Part shown: one piece after another, positions 7,751 through 15,337 of the stretch
Position numbering within the stretch: the first letter of the stretch is position 1
Layout of the letters: the number at the start of each line of letters is the position of its first letter
Assembly (NCBI GenBank): GCA_031265535.1
Contig: JAISCO010000362.1
Span: forward strand, 1 to 26,195
Origin: Spirochaetaceae bacterium
GTDB taxonomy: Bacteria; Spirochaetota; Spirochaetia; Treponematales; Breznakiellaceae
Reading direction: 5' to 3'
Length of the DNA stretch: 26,195 nt
Program-made: the position numbers and the translations under genes
The notes under the pieces: model-generated
The model's input: the letters and a program-made list of their open reading frames with translations, nothing else
Database searches by the model: none
Told to the model about the DNA's origin: nothing

Positions 7751-8142
7751 ACCCTCCACCTCAGTCCCAAAAGAGACTGACTGCGGTGAGCAACAGCAGG
7801 TTTACTTTTAGCGCTATATGCAAGAAAATGAGCCTCAGAAAGCTCAAAAAATCCACATTTAGCGTGAAATTTAGAATTGCTGGTGAGGCAACGCTATCGG
7901 TTGACACTAATAAAAAGAAGGCTAAAATAGTTGGAGAGCTTAGCTCTTTGTTAACCTCAGATGCAGAAGGCTGGAAATTGATGGCGGATAGAGGTAAATT
8001 TAGAAATGGGCTTACACGCGTCCTAGCAGCCTGTTGCACTTGTAGGTTTTTGCGTCACTTTGTGCCTCAAAAACCACGATTTATGGGCTGCTGTGAACCT
8101 GAGCTTCTACGAAGCTTTAGTTCCATGGAGTTTGCAAGGTAA
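7747..8142 (+). CDS. Uncertain ORF overlapping the radical SAM stop (ATGA)
   Basis: A possible 131-residue protein starting at the ATG that overlaps the radical SAM stop codon as ATGA, which is typical of translational coupling. The product is basic, with a KSTFSVKFRIAGEATLSVDT segment and several cysteines near the end (AACCTC, MGCCEP). No domain is recognised, there is no separate ribosome binding site, and a long ORF exists on the other strand, so it could be chance. A hairpin terminator begins at its stop codon, which mildly favours a real gene end here. Confidence 0.3.
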   Translation: MNPPPQSQKRLTAVSNSRFTFSAICKKMSLRKLKKSTFSVKFRIAGEATLSVDTNKKKAKIVGELSSLLTSDAEGWKLMADRGKFRNGLTRVLAACCTCRFLRHFVPQKPRFMGCCEPELLRSFSSMEFAR

Positions 8143-8177
8143 AATCGCCTGATAGGCGGCGCCTAATCGGCGATTTT
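8141..8177 (+). terminator. Hairpin terminator
   Basis: AAAATCGCC (8141-8149) pairs with GGCGATTTT (8169-8177), with an inner TAGGC/GCCTA stem, followed by T-rich sequence. This has the form of an intrinsic terminator ending the 6830 transcript. Confidence 0.7.
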
Positions 8178-8224
8178 TTGATATTTTTTGCGCGAAGCGC
8201 AACAAACTCCTCGGTAAAGGAGTA

Positions 8225-8302
8225 ATGAGAGCCCGTAAAGGCCTTTTATATGAGATTGACAAGAAAAGGTCTCAAAAAATTTATTTTGGCATTGAGGATT
8301 AG
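8225..8302 (+). CDS. Short ORF, 25 residues, ahead of the AT-rich operon
   Basis: ATG at 8225 encodes MRARKGLLYEIDKKRSQKIY plus FGIED. AAGGAG lies only three bases before the ATG, which is close. The stop TAG is part of the TAGGTGAT ribosome binding site of the next gene, so translation could be coupled. The sequence reads like the C-terminal tail of a larger protein; an upstream stop near 8153 leaves no room for one, so it may be a remnant. Not recognised. Confidence 0.35.
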   Translation: MRARKGLLYEIDKKRSQKIYFGIED

Positions 8303-8307
8303 GTGAT

Positions 8308-8706
8308 ATGAATAATTTACAAAATTTTATTGACGATTCTCATATTTACAGGACTAAACCTGAATCTTGGTTTAAATTTCTAGGCTTAGCTGTTGCTTGG
8401 TTCGGGGGATTCTTCTGTTTGGAACCCTCAATAGATATTACTCAATACAGCGTAGCGTTTTTTGTTTATTCAATCGCGCTGTTTATGGAGTGTTTTTTAA
8501 AATTAACTTCTTCGTCCAGACTTCCCGGTAAAATCTATCCGCTGATTATTGTTGTATGTGGAGCAGCTATTTTGCTTGATTCTGTTTCACAATGGCGTAA
8601 TCAGGGGATGGGTTTTTTACCCATAATTTTCTTAAATATTTGCTTTTACTCCGGTTCTTATTTTATTTGTCGATACACTTGCTATTACGATGATAGAAAA
8701 AAATGA
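8308..8706 (+). CDS. Small multi-pass membrane protein, unknown
   Basis: 132 residues with about four hydrophobic segments: WFKFLGLAVAWFGGFFCL (about 21-38), YSVAFFVYSIALFMECFL (about 47-64), IYPLIIVVCGAAILL (about 76-90) and FLPIIFLNICFYSGSYFICR (about 103-122). The tail is charged (YYDDRKK). Start supported by TAGGTGAT six bases upstream. AT-rich and in one direction with 8759 and 9061, so probably an operon. No family recognised; an immunity-type membrane protein is a guess only. Confidence 0.65.
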   Translation: MNNLQNFIDDSHIYRTKPESWFKFLGLAVAWFGGFFCLEPSIDITQYSVAFFVYSIALFMECFLKLTSSSRLPGKIYPLIIVVCGAAILLDSVSQWRNQGMGFLPIIFLNICFYSGSYFICRYTCYYDDRKK

Positions 8707-8758
8707 AAAAGCTGTATGCAAACCAGAAAATAACTTGTTAAAGGAAAAGAGGTAACCC

Positions 8759-9061
8759 ATGACTTTAATATTTGTCCTAATACCATTTGCTATTGCGTTT
8801 TTGCTTATTTATGTGATTAAAACTATTCTCATAGCGAATAAAAACACTGCGCCGATTGACATTGTAAATGTAAATAATTGTGCAAATACTGCTATTCCGC
8901 CTGCTATATTTAACAAAGTAAATAACATGAATTCAATACCCAACAAACCGTTTAGGCCGGATTTGTCTTCTACCTATTTAGAATATTTGTGCAATCAAGA
9001 GACAGATGATGGTTGTAAAACCGAAAATACGATATTAACTTGTTTAGGCGGTAGATTATAA
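8759..9061 (+). CDS. Single-pass membrane-anchored small protein, unknown
   Basis: 100 residues. An N-terminal hydrophobic helix (TLIFVLIPFAIAFLLIYVIK) is followed by a polar Asn/Ile/Pro-rich tail with four cysteines, so it is likely membrane-anchored. AAAGAGG stands nine bases before the ATG. Its stop codon overlaps the next start (TAATG, one base), a firm sign of translational coupling with 9061. No family recognised. Confidence 0.6.
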   Translation: MTLIFVLIPFAIAFLLIYVIKTILIANKNTAPIDIVNVNNCANTAIPPAIFNKVNNMNSIPNKPFRPDLSSTYLEYLCNQETDDGCKTENTILTCLGGRL

Positions 9062-9546
9062 TGGCTTATCAAGAAATGAATGAAAATACCGCGTCAAAAG
9101 AGATTGATAGAATTAATGGATTATTTGATAGATTTTTGGTTTCAAACGGGTATAATGATTTAACCTTTAATTACAACAGATCAGATTTATTATTAACAAT
9201 CAGGAAAGTAGACCAACGCAAGCATTATTTCAGAGAATTTCATAATATTGATATGTCAGAATTAAAGGAAATATCTTCATTATGTTTTTGGTTAATTAAA
9301 TTTAAGCCGTATCGCATAGAAAATGATATTAATTCTCTGCATGATTCAATCAATGAAAAATTTTGTGTCTACCTCATTATTTACACGATAAGAAATATAT
9401 TGCGCTTAAATAATTTGGACGAATCGCCAATCAATTATTTTTCAGAAGAGTATATATATGAACTTACATATTCACTGAAATTTAGAGACATTAGCAAGGA
9501 AGCATTAATTTACTGGTTGAAACAATTGCTGTTGTGTGCGGTATAA
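9061..9546 (+). CDS. Unknown AT-rich protein, coupled to upstream gene
   Basis: 161 residues, mostly helical and polar: KEIDRINGLFDRFLVSNGYN, DLLLTIRKVDQRKHYFREF, ELKEISSLCFWLIKFKPYRI and a C-terminal WLKQLLLCAV. No signal peptide. Not recognised. It starts one base inside the previous gene's stop, so both are made together. A cytoplasmic partner of the two small membrane proteins is plausible but unproven. Confidence 0.6.
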   Translation: MAYQEMNENTASKEIDRINGLFDRFLVSNGYNDLTFNYNRSDLLLTIRKVDQRKHYFREFHNIDMSELKEISSLCFWLIKFKPYRIENDINSLHDSINEKFCVYLIIYTIRNILRLNNLDESPINYFSEEYIYELTYSLKFRDISKEALIYWLKQLLLCAV

Positions 9547-9931
9547 AGACATATCAAAAAATTAACATGATTAATGATCCGGGTGAGAGCGAAGTATAAT
9601 AGATGAAAATGCCCATACCCCCCGCCTTATCGAAAGCCGCCTTCTTAATTGCTAATTGTTCACTCCTAATTGCTCATTTTTCATTTTTCCCTTTTACTTT
9701 TTACCTCTTTGCGGTGGCCATCCGTGTTGCGCTGATTTTCGTTTTGAAATCGGAATCGCTTATGATTGTTCAGGGGGATTGAGATACTGCGAGCGTATGG
9801 GTTATAGTTTTCACGGCGAGGGTTTTCCGGTTTTGCTTTTTTTCAATTACCATTATGCCGGCTTCCCTCATCTTTTATACTATAGGGGGCCTCATGTGGC
9901 TTTTAAGTGGTATGAGGTTTTAATTTGAATT
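9547..9931. repeat. Non-coding gap with T-rich units and repeat R2
   Basis: A stretch of ATTGCTAATTG/TCACTCC/GCTCATT units at about 9640-9712, then R2 at 9726-9760 matching 3855-3887. The remainder to 9931 shows no supported gene. The order T-rich units then GCGCTGATTTTC-type R2 is the same as at 3655-3887, so the two gaps share a common ancestry. Confidence 0.6.
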
Positions 9932-10540
9932 ATGAAAATGATTAGGATAATGACGGCGGCTTTGGCGCTGTTGACATTATGTGTTTCTTGCGCTCCGGAG
10001 TTGGCTAAACTAAAGCTGATTGAGGGGAATGTCTATTTTTCGCGCGGGAAATACGCGGAAGCGGCGGGGGTTTATATGGATGCGCTGGAGGACGCCAAGA
10101 CAGCGCCTTACGCCGCGTACTTGCTTGGTTCCGCTTATGCCGCGATGGGACAGGGCGAGGCGGCGCTTGCCCGTTTTGACGAGGCAGAAAATGTCCTGAC
10201 GCGGGAAAACCGTGAGCTGATTTACCGCAGCCGCTACAATAGCGGGGTAGTCCGGTTTACTGACGGCGATTTTGCCGGAGCCGCCGCTGATTTTAAGCGG
10301 GCGTTAGAGGTGGACGGCGCGCGTATTGAAGCAAAACTCAATTTTGAGCTTAGTATGCTGTCGCTGATGCGGAAAAAGGAGAACGCTCAAGTTAGAACGA
10401 CACAAAAAGGTTCTGTCGGCGAAGATGACCGGCGCCGCAAAAGTGAAATTTTATTCAACTTTGTGCGGCAAAAAGAAGCCGAGCGCTGGAAAAGCTGGGA
10501 ATTTACCGGTGAAACAAATGATTCAGGGCTGGACTATTAG
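9932..10540 (+). CDS. TPR-repeat lipoprotein (Bat-operon-like)
   Basis: 202 residues. The signal peptide MKMIRIMTAALALLTLCVSC ends in a lipobox (CVSC), so the protein is probably anchored in a membrane on its Cys20. TPR-type helices occur at about 30-60 (EGNVYFSRGKYAEAAGVYMD), 65-90 (YLLGSAYAAMGQGEAALARF) and 100-140 (RYNSGVVRFTDGDFAGAAAD). The tail ILFNFVRQKEAERWKSWE resembles the end of TPR proteins linked to Bat (aerotolerance-type) operons, but no von Willebrand-domain bat genes are in the window. A tandem repeat begins at its stop codon. Probable role: scaffold or envelope assembly. Confidence 0.78.
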   Translation: MKMIRIMTAALALLTLCVSCAPELAKLKLIEGNVYFSRGKYAEAAGVYMDALEDAKTAPYAAYLLGSAYAAMGQGEAALARFDEAENVLTRENRELIYRSRYNSGVVRFTDGDFAGAAADFKRALEVDGARIEAKLNFELSMLSLMRKKENAQVRTTQKGSVGEDDRRRKSEILFNFVRQKEAERWKSWEFTGETNDSGLDY

Positions 10541-10563
10541 TCCGGGCGATTGGTCTGAATGTT

Positions 10564-10615
10564 TAGTCTGGACGATTAGTCTGGACGGCTAGTCTGGACG
10601 GCTAGTCTGGACTAT
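10564..10615 (+). repeat. 13-bp tandem repeat, four units
   Basis: Four head-to-tail units of TAGTCTGGACGGC with small changes (last bases GAT, GGC, GGC, TAT). The end of the preceding gene (CTGGACTATTAG) and 10541-10563 carry decayed versions, so the array seems to have grown from the stop-codon region of the TPR gene. Lies just ahead of recQ. Confidence 0.85.
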
Positions 10616-10642
10616 TAGGCGCGGCTGCTTCAAAATAAATTC

Positions 10643-12472
10643 ATGCCGGATAAATACTCAGTTTTAAAAAATGTTTTTGGATTTGGAAATTTTAGGTTTG
10701 GACAGGAAAATATTATTGACGCCGTTTTGAGCGGGCAGGATGTTCTTGCCGTCATGCCGACCGGAGCGGGAAAGTCTTTGTGCTATCAGATTCCCGCGCT
10801 GCTTTTGGACGGGATTTCAATAATCGTTTCACCGCTCATATCGTTGATGAAGGACCAGGTGCAGGCGCTGCAAGACAGCGGTGTCGCGGCGGCATTCATC
10901 AATAGTTCTCTTTCCGGTGAAGAGTACACGCGGACAATGCGCCGCGCGCATACAGGGGCGTATAAGATAATATACATAGCGCCGGAACGTCTCCCTCAAG
11001 ACCGCGCTGATATTCCTTCGTGGCTTGCGGCGCATCCGGTATCGCTTGTGGTGATAGACGAGGCGCACTGTGTTTCGCACTGGGGACACGATTTTCGTCC
11101 AAGTTATATGCGGATTACGCCGTTTATAGAGAGTCTGCCGAAACGTCCTGTTGTCGCGGCATTCACCGCTACCGCCACAGATAAGGTCAAGGCGGATATT
11201 CGGGAGGCTCTTGCGCTGCGGAATCCGTTTTCAATCACGACCGGCTTTGACCGTCCCAATCTGTATTTTTCTGTGGAAAAACCGGAAAATAAAATGCGCG
11301 CTTTGAAGAAGCATCTTTCACGGCTAAAAAACAAGAGCGGCATTGTCTACTGCTCAACGCGGCGTTATGTCGAGGATGTCTGCGATGAGCTGGCGGGCGG
11401 CGGTTTTGCGGTTACGCGCTACCACGCGGGGCTTACGCCTGAGGAACGCCGCCAAAATCAGGATGATTTTATCTATGACCGCAAAACGATTATAGTCGCT
11501 ACAAACGCATTCGGCATGGGGATAGATAAGTCGAATGTATCGTTTGTAATTCATCACAATATGCCCAAAAATATAGAAAGTTATTATCAGGAGGCAGGAC
11601 GCGCCGGACGTGACGGCGGCAGCGCGGAATGTATTCTGTTTTACAGTTATGAAGATGTTAAAATAAATGAATTTTTGATCGAAAAGAGCGCTGAAGAAAG
11701 CGGCGGGGCCGATTTAACGAAATATAATCTGGAATTGTTGAAGCAGATGACTTTTTACGCAACCGGTACTGACTGTCTGCGCGGGCGTTTGCTTTCATAT
11801 TTTGGCGAAACGCCGTCCAATTACTGCGGCGCGTGTTCGAACTGTACGACTCAGTTTGAAAGTGTTGATATTACGCTGGACGCGCAAAAAATTATTTCAT
11901 GCGTTTATCGTCTTAAACAGCGCGGCAAGCGTTTGGGCAGGGTGATGGTCATTCAGATTCTGCGCGGCAGTAAAAACGCGAAAATCATGAACGAGAATCT
12001 GAATAGTTTAAGTGTTTGGGGAATAATGAAAGATTCGTCCGAGCATGAGATTCGCGGCATAATTGATTTTCTTGTGTTAAAAGAATATTTAGCGTTAAGT
12101 GAAGGCGAATATCCGTCTTTGATAGAAACCCAAAAATCGGGCGAAATTATTTTTGAAAAAAAATCTTTGGACATGATGCTGCCCAAAAAAGCCGTTGTAG
12201 AGATTATAAAAGGCGCTGCTCAGCCTGCCGGCGGGCAAGAGGATGAATTGTTCGTAAAGCTCAAGGCTCTGCGGTCCGAGCTTGCCGCCGCGGCGCGTGT
12301 GCCGGCGTATATAATTTTCCCGGATGCTTCGCTTAACGCCATGTGCCGCAGACTGCCGCTAACCCATGCGGACTTTCTTGAAATACCCGGCGTGGGCGAA
12401 GTAAAAGCCGAAAAATACGGCCAGCCTTTTACCGATCTAATACGCGAATATACCCAGACACAAGGCCGCTAA
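10643..12472 (+). CDS. recQ: ATP-dependent DNA helicase RecQ
   Basis: 609 residues, full length for a bacterial RecQ, which unwinds DNA 3'-5' in recombination repair. Motif 0 FGFGNFRFGQENII, Walker A PTGAGKSLCYQ (about 39-49), DEAH box VVIDEAHCVSHWGHDFRPS (about 136), TATATDKV (about 175), SGIVYCSTRRYVE (about 233) and EAGRAGRDGG (motif VI, about 318) are all present. The RQC zinc site is C378 region CLRGRLLSYFGE with YCGACSNC (about 394-401). The winged helix follows, and an HRDC domain closes the protein (LPLTHADFLEIPGVGEVKAE near 575). No clear Shine-Dalgarno precedes the ATG. Firm assignment. Confidence 0.97.
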   Translation: MPDKYSVLKNVFGFGNFRFGQENIIDAVLSGQDVLAVMPTGAGKSLCYQIPALLLDGISIIVSPLISLMKDQVQALQDSGVAAAFINSSLSGEEYTRTMRRAHTGAYKIIYIAPERLPQDRADIPSWLAAHPVSLVVIDEAHCVSHWGHDFRPSYMRITPFIESLPKRPVVAAFTATATDKVKADIREALALRNPFSITTGFDRPNLYFSVEKPENKMRALKKHLSRLKNKSGIVYCSTRRYVEDVCDELAGGGFAVTRYHAGLTPEERRQNQDDFIYDRKTIIVATNAFGMGIDKSNVSFVIHHNMPKNIESYYQEAGRAGRDGGSAECILFYSYEDVKINEFLIEKSAEESGGADLTKYNLELLKQMTFYATGTDCLRGRLLSYFGETPSNYCGACSNCTTQFESVDITLDAQKIISCVYRLKQRGKRLGRVMVIQILRGSKNAKIMNENLNSLSVWGIMKDSSEHEIRGIIDFLVLKEYLALSEGEYPSLIETQKSGEIIFEKKSLDMMLPKKAVVEIIKGAAQPAGGQEDELFVKLKALRSELAAAARVPAYIIFPDASLNAMCRRLPLTHADFLEIPGVGEVKAEKYGQPFTDLIREYTQTQGR

Positions 12473-12940
12473 ACAAAGCCGAATGTTGACAACACTGTTC
12501 CTTACCTTTTCATTTTTACTTGATTTCCTTGTTTTGCCGCGAGGGATTGGGGGCGTTGCGGGGGCGGCATCATGCCGCCTCATCCCTTTGGCCGGCGCGG
12601 ACTACGGTAAACAAGCGTTTTGCCCCCGCAGAGAGGGTAGCGGAAAACCCGCGTAAGCGGGGTTGGAGCGAGGGAGAGACTTCTCCCTTTCCTAACTTCT
12701 TCCTTGCCAGCGTGCGGGCTGCCCAGCTTTTCAAAAGCGGCATTTGCGGATATAATTGGACATGTATAATTTAGCCGGGTTCAAAACCCGGTTAGTGTGG
12801 GCACTTCGTTCCCGATGAAACCGGCTCAAGGAAAAGCGGTCTAAAGATGAGCTTTTCCACATAAATCTAGGAGTTATATTTCAAAACTGAAGTTTTGAAA
12901 TAGCCGTTATACACAAAATTAACACTTTTGGAGGATTCTT
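12473..12940. promoter_or_regulatory. recQ-hpf gap: promoter-like boxes and hairpin-rich leader
   Basis: No supported gene. Two TATAAT boxes lie at 12751-12756 and 12765-12770; the second has a weak TTGCGG fifteen bases upstream. Downstream come a CCGGG-7-CCCGG hairpin at 12775-12791 and an 11-bp perfect stem at 12878-12901 (ATTTCAAAACT/AGTTTTGAAAT) resembling the first hairpin of repeat R3. If transcription starts near 12777, hpf has a leader of about 160 bases. The GC-rich stretch 12540-12720 shows only a spurious ORF. Confidence 0.45.
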
Positions 12941-13234
12941 ATGAATGTAGAAGTTAAGGCCATTCACTTTACACTTGGCGATGATGCAAAAGAATATGTA
13001 GATAAAAAAATCAATCGTATTCACAACGCGGAAAATATGATTATTGATCTTATCATCAAAATAAGTAAAGACGGCAGTGCTTTTATTGCTGAGGCCAATG
13101 TAAATTTCAAATGGGGTGTGTCGGCGCACGTCAAAGAACATGACTTTGATCTTACAGCGGCCATCGACAAAATGATGGACAAACTGGAAGCCAAAATAAC
13201 CAAAGAAAAAGAAAAAAACCAAGTAAAACATTGA
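12941..13234 (+). CDS. hpf: Ribosome hibernation-promoting factor, short form
   Basis: 97 residues, the length of short HPF/YfiA proteins that bind the 30S decoding region and hold ribosomes inactive in starvation. Features: MNVEVKAIHFTLGDDAKEYV opening strand and helix, KKINRIHNAENMIIDLIIKI, the AEANVNFKWGVSAHVKEHDF strand pair, and the DLTAAIDKMMDKLEAKITKE helix with a lysine-rich tail. It lacks the C-terminal dimerisation domain of long HPF. Start fixed by TTTGGAGG nine bases upstream. Preceded by a hairpin leader and followed by a perfect hairpin. Confidence 0.92.
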   Translation: MNVEVKAIHFTLGDDAKEYVDKKINRIHNAENMIIDLIIKISKDGSAFIAEANVNFKWGVSAHVKEHDFDLTAAIDKMMDKLEAKITKEKEKNQVKH

Positions 13235-13250
13235 TACAATGCCAAATATT

Positions 13251-13285
13251 CTATCTCTGCGGATTTTTACAATCCGCAGAGATAG
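13251..13285 (+). terminator. Perfect hairpin after hpf
   Basis: CTATCTCTGCGGATT (13251-13265) pairs fully with 13271-13285 around a TTTAC loop, sixteen bases after the hpf stop. It has no T run after the stem, so termination is likely but not certain. Confidence 0.65.
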
Positions 13286-13319
13286 TGGACTTGTTCGACA
13301 ACGCAAATTTTGTTTGTTG
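13286..13319. repeat. Fragment of structured repeat R3
   Basis: TGGACTTGTTCGACAAC followed by a GCAAATTTTG-type stretch matches the outer end of R3 (17539 onward), but without the complete hairpins. With the R3-like stem at 12878-12901, it means hpf is bracketed by R3 pieces. Confidence 0.5.
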
Positions 13320-13419
13320 CCGCAGGACTAGAGGCCGACCGCAAACGCGCACTTGATCCCGTCGGCAGCCGGTATTTCAGATTGCGCTCGCCTGTCTAAA
13401 ATCGTGGATTTTTTCCCTA

Positions 13420-13433
13420 CCCCCCCCCCCCCC
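13420..13433 (-). repeat. G14 tract (C14 on plus strand), intergenic
   Basis: Fourteen C on the plus strand between hpf and the glycosyltransferase 3' end. On the minus strand it reads TTGGGT, fourteen G, TAG, in keeping with the other tracts. It is the only one with G on the minus strand. It lies in a weak plus ORF (13353-13538) reading TPPPPTQ that is not otherwise supported. Confidence 0.95.
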
Positions 13434-13484
13434 ACCCAAGCTGCCCAGCGGTTTGCTAAATATTCCCGCCTTCATGGGAGCATT

Positions 13485-14357
13485 TTATATCATTTTTTTA
13501 AAATGAGAATTATTGTTAGCGCCTGTACCCCTGCCTAAGAATTTGAAGGCCAGCCGTCTAGCCGTTGCGCGGATAATTATCATGATACGCGCCCAAATAT
13601 ATAGAAAAGGTGAAATTTTATAAGCGTCCTGCCGCAATAGTTTTATCCACGCGACTAATAATTTAGCCTGATTAAATTTTAAAGAATATGAATTAGATTC
13701 TATCATTCCGGCGGACAGCGTTTCGTGAATAATATACAGATTTCCGTGTAGAAGCAGTACGGACGGCAGGTAGAAATACGGCGCGTAAATATTTATATAT
13801 CCTTGTTCCAATCCTCCCGCCAACAGTTTTTTCCATGCGTCTTTATACAATTTTGTTCGGTAAAGCGTTTGATTTCCTTCCTGCACGCTGCCGCGCGCCG
13901 TTAATAGTGTAAACTTTATATATTCATCGCGGGTAGCAGTATCATTCTTGAACGGTAATTTTGCCTTGATGGTTTTGCCTGTAGGAGTACGGTACTCCGT
14001 ATCGCAGGTAACGAAAGCTATGTCCGGGCGCGATTCCAATATTTCTATTTGTTTTTCAAGGCACTTAGGATACAGATAGCTGTCATCATCTATGGTTTTA
14101 ATAAAATTACCGTTTGCCGTCAGGATAAGGCATATAAAGTTAAACTGACTTCCCATATTGAATTCATTACGTATGACATGAATACGCTTGTCATTAAATG
14201 ATTCAATAATTTCAATCGTATTATCTGTCGAACAATTATCGCGTATTACCAGTTCCCAATTCGTATAGGTCTGTGCCAGTACGGATTCTATTGTTCCTGT
14301 TATCGTATCCGCCCCGTTTCGTACAGACATAAGTATAGAAACAAGTTGTTCGGGCAT
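13485..14357 (-). CDS. Family 2 glycosyltransferase
   Basis: 290 residues with a GT-A fold: VSILMSVRNGADTITGTIES at the N-terminus, QTYTNWELVIRDNCSTDNT, then the nucleotide/metal motif IKTIDDDSYLYPKCLEKQIE (about residues 88-107; DDD). The later part is hydrophobic near LLVAWIKLLRQD and WARIMIIIRATARRLA, suggesting membrane association. Such enzymes transfer a sugar from a nucleotide sugar to a glycan or lipid acceptor; donor and acceptor are unknown. GGAGGAG lies upstream of the ATG. First-to-last order in the minus cluster puts it at the 3' end, fourteen bases after the FkbM gene. Confidence 0.9.
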   Translation of the reverse strand: MPEQLVSILMSVRNGADTITGTIESVLAQTYTNWELVIRDNCSTDNTIEIIESFNDKRIHVIRNEFNMGSQFNFICLILTANGNFIKTIDDDSYLYPKCLEKQIEILESRPDIAFVTCDTEYRTPTGKTIKAKLPFKNDTATRDEYIKFTLLTARGSVQEGNQTLYRTKLYKDAWKKLLAGGLEQGYINIYAPYFYLPSVLLLHGNLYIIHETLSAGMIESNSYSLKFNQAKLLVAWIKLLRQDAYKISPFLYIWARIMIIIRATARRLAFKFLGRGTGANNNSHFKKMI

Positions 14358-14371
14358 AATTTTACTCCTCC

Positions 14372-15337
14372 CTACACAATCGCAAATAGTGTTGTGCCGG
14401 ATGTTTGAAATAGATTATAGTGGCGGATATAGAATTTATATTTTGGTACCAGCCTGTTTAGAAAACATGGGATTTCTATAATATCTTCAGGTTTATGTTC
14501 TATCTTAATTGCCAATCTGGGATTTTTTGAATGAATTGTGTTTTCTGCCCCTATCAATGCCTGCATCTCGCCGCCTTCTATATTCATTTTTATAAAAATA
14601 TTTCCATTTACATTTTCCAAAATATCATCCAGCTCCACGGTTTCAATTATCGTGCCGCCAGTTTTTGAAATTTTTGAGTTAAAATCATTAGTGTCATCAA
14701 ATCGTAATTCGGTTACGCTGCTATATGCGGCTTTATGTATAATTTCAATTTCATTTTGCGCTATACTTGAAATACGTTCCATTGTATTTTTATAATTCTC
14801 TTTGTCCGGTTCGAATCCAATAATTTTCCGGTATTTATTTTTGCAGAAATCCAAATACGAAATTATCGTCTGGCCATCCATGCAGCCAACGTCAATATAA
14901 GTTTCGTTTTCAAGATGTTTTAAAAACGGATGCCCAAAAATTTCGTCATTAGGTCCAAAAACGGCAACAATTTGATTTTGTAAAAATCCATTGCCGGTTA
15001 GGAAATTGTATATGCCGGAAGCTGTCTTTGCATTACCGACAGCTAGAATTATTAAAGCTGAATTATGGTTTTTCGTTAGTGATTCCGGCGATATTACATG
15101 ATGAGCGCAAAAACGAGACTGTTGTTTTTGCGGGTCGGCGTCACAAAAACATTCCATGTTAATTTTATAGTCAGCCAGTATTTTACAAATAATACGGCCC
15201 ATGCCGCCTGCTCCGTATATGATAACGCTTCTATCTTTAACAGGCATTGTCAAAAAGTCATAGAACATTACAGGGCGGCGGCCTGACTCCTGATAGCGGA
15301 TATTGTCTATTCTTGATGTAAATTTCAGCAGTTTCAT
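14372..15337 (-). CDS. Rossmann-domain + FkbM-family methyltransferase
   Basis: 321 residues from the ATG at 15337. Residues about 30-135 form a Rossmann module (SVIIYGAGGMGRIICKILAD, CFCDADPQKQQ, HVISPESL, ALIILAVGNA). Residues about 145-321 are an FkbM-type SAM methyltransferase (ETYIDVGCMDGQTIISYLDF, KIIGFEPDKENY, VELDDI, IFIKMNIEGGEMQALIGAEN, RLAIKIEHKPEDI). FkbM-type enzymes O-methylate sugars or polyketide hydroxyls. The ATG overlaps the stop of a tract-bearing small ORF as ATGA, and its only AGGGGA is about sixteen bases away. Intact relatives, as I recall them, begin with a DEES...YSLTGD segment, which here is in that small ORF. A tract of 15 would fuse both into one 407-residue protein. 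Confidence 0.85.
   Translation of the reverse strand: MKLLKFTSRIDNIRYQESGRRPVMFYDFLTMPVKDRSVIIYGAGGMGRIICKILADYKINMECFCDADPQKQQSRFCAHHVISPESLTKNHNSALIILAVGNAKTASGIYNFLTGNGFLQNQIVAVFGPNDEIFGHPFLKHLENETYIDVGCMDGQTIISYLDFCKNKYRKIIGFEPDKENYKNTMERISSIAQNEIEIIHKAAYSSVTELRFDDTNDFNSKISKTGGTIIETVELDDILENVNGNIFIKMNIEGGEMQALIGAENTIHSKNPRLAIKIEHKPEDIIEIPCFLNRLVPKYKFYIRHYNLFQTSGTTLFAIV

Noticed and set aside
7675..7811. Frameshifted alternative C-terminus of the 6830 radical SAM protein
   Set aside because: The annotated frame keeps FCRYCNWKA and an ISEW-type ending typical of such proteins, so no frameshift is needed.
12520..12774. ORF of 84 residues after recQ
   Set aside because: No ribosome binding site, odd composition from a GC-rich repeat-like gap, and promoter-like boxes overlap its end.
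12775..12791. tRNA T-arm-like hairpin CCGGG-TTCAAAA-CCCGG
   Set aside because: The 5-bp stem and 7-base loop resemble a T-arm, but no matching acceptor, D-arm or anticodon arm was found upstream and the last loop base is not a pyrimidine.
13353..13538. Plus ORF carrying the 13420 tract
   Set aside because: TTG start without ribosome binding site and no similarity beyond the proline run shared by all tracts.
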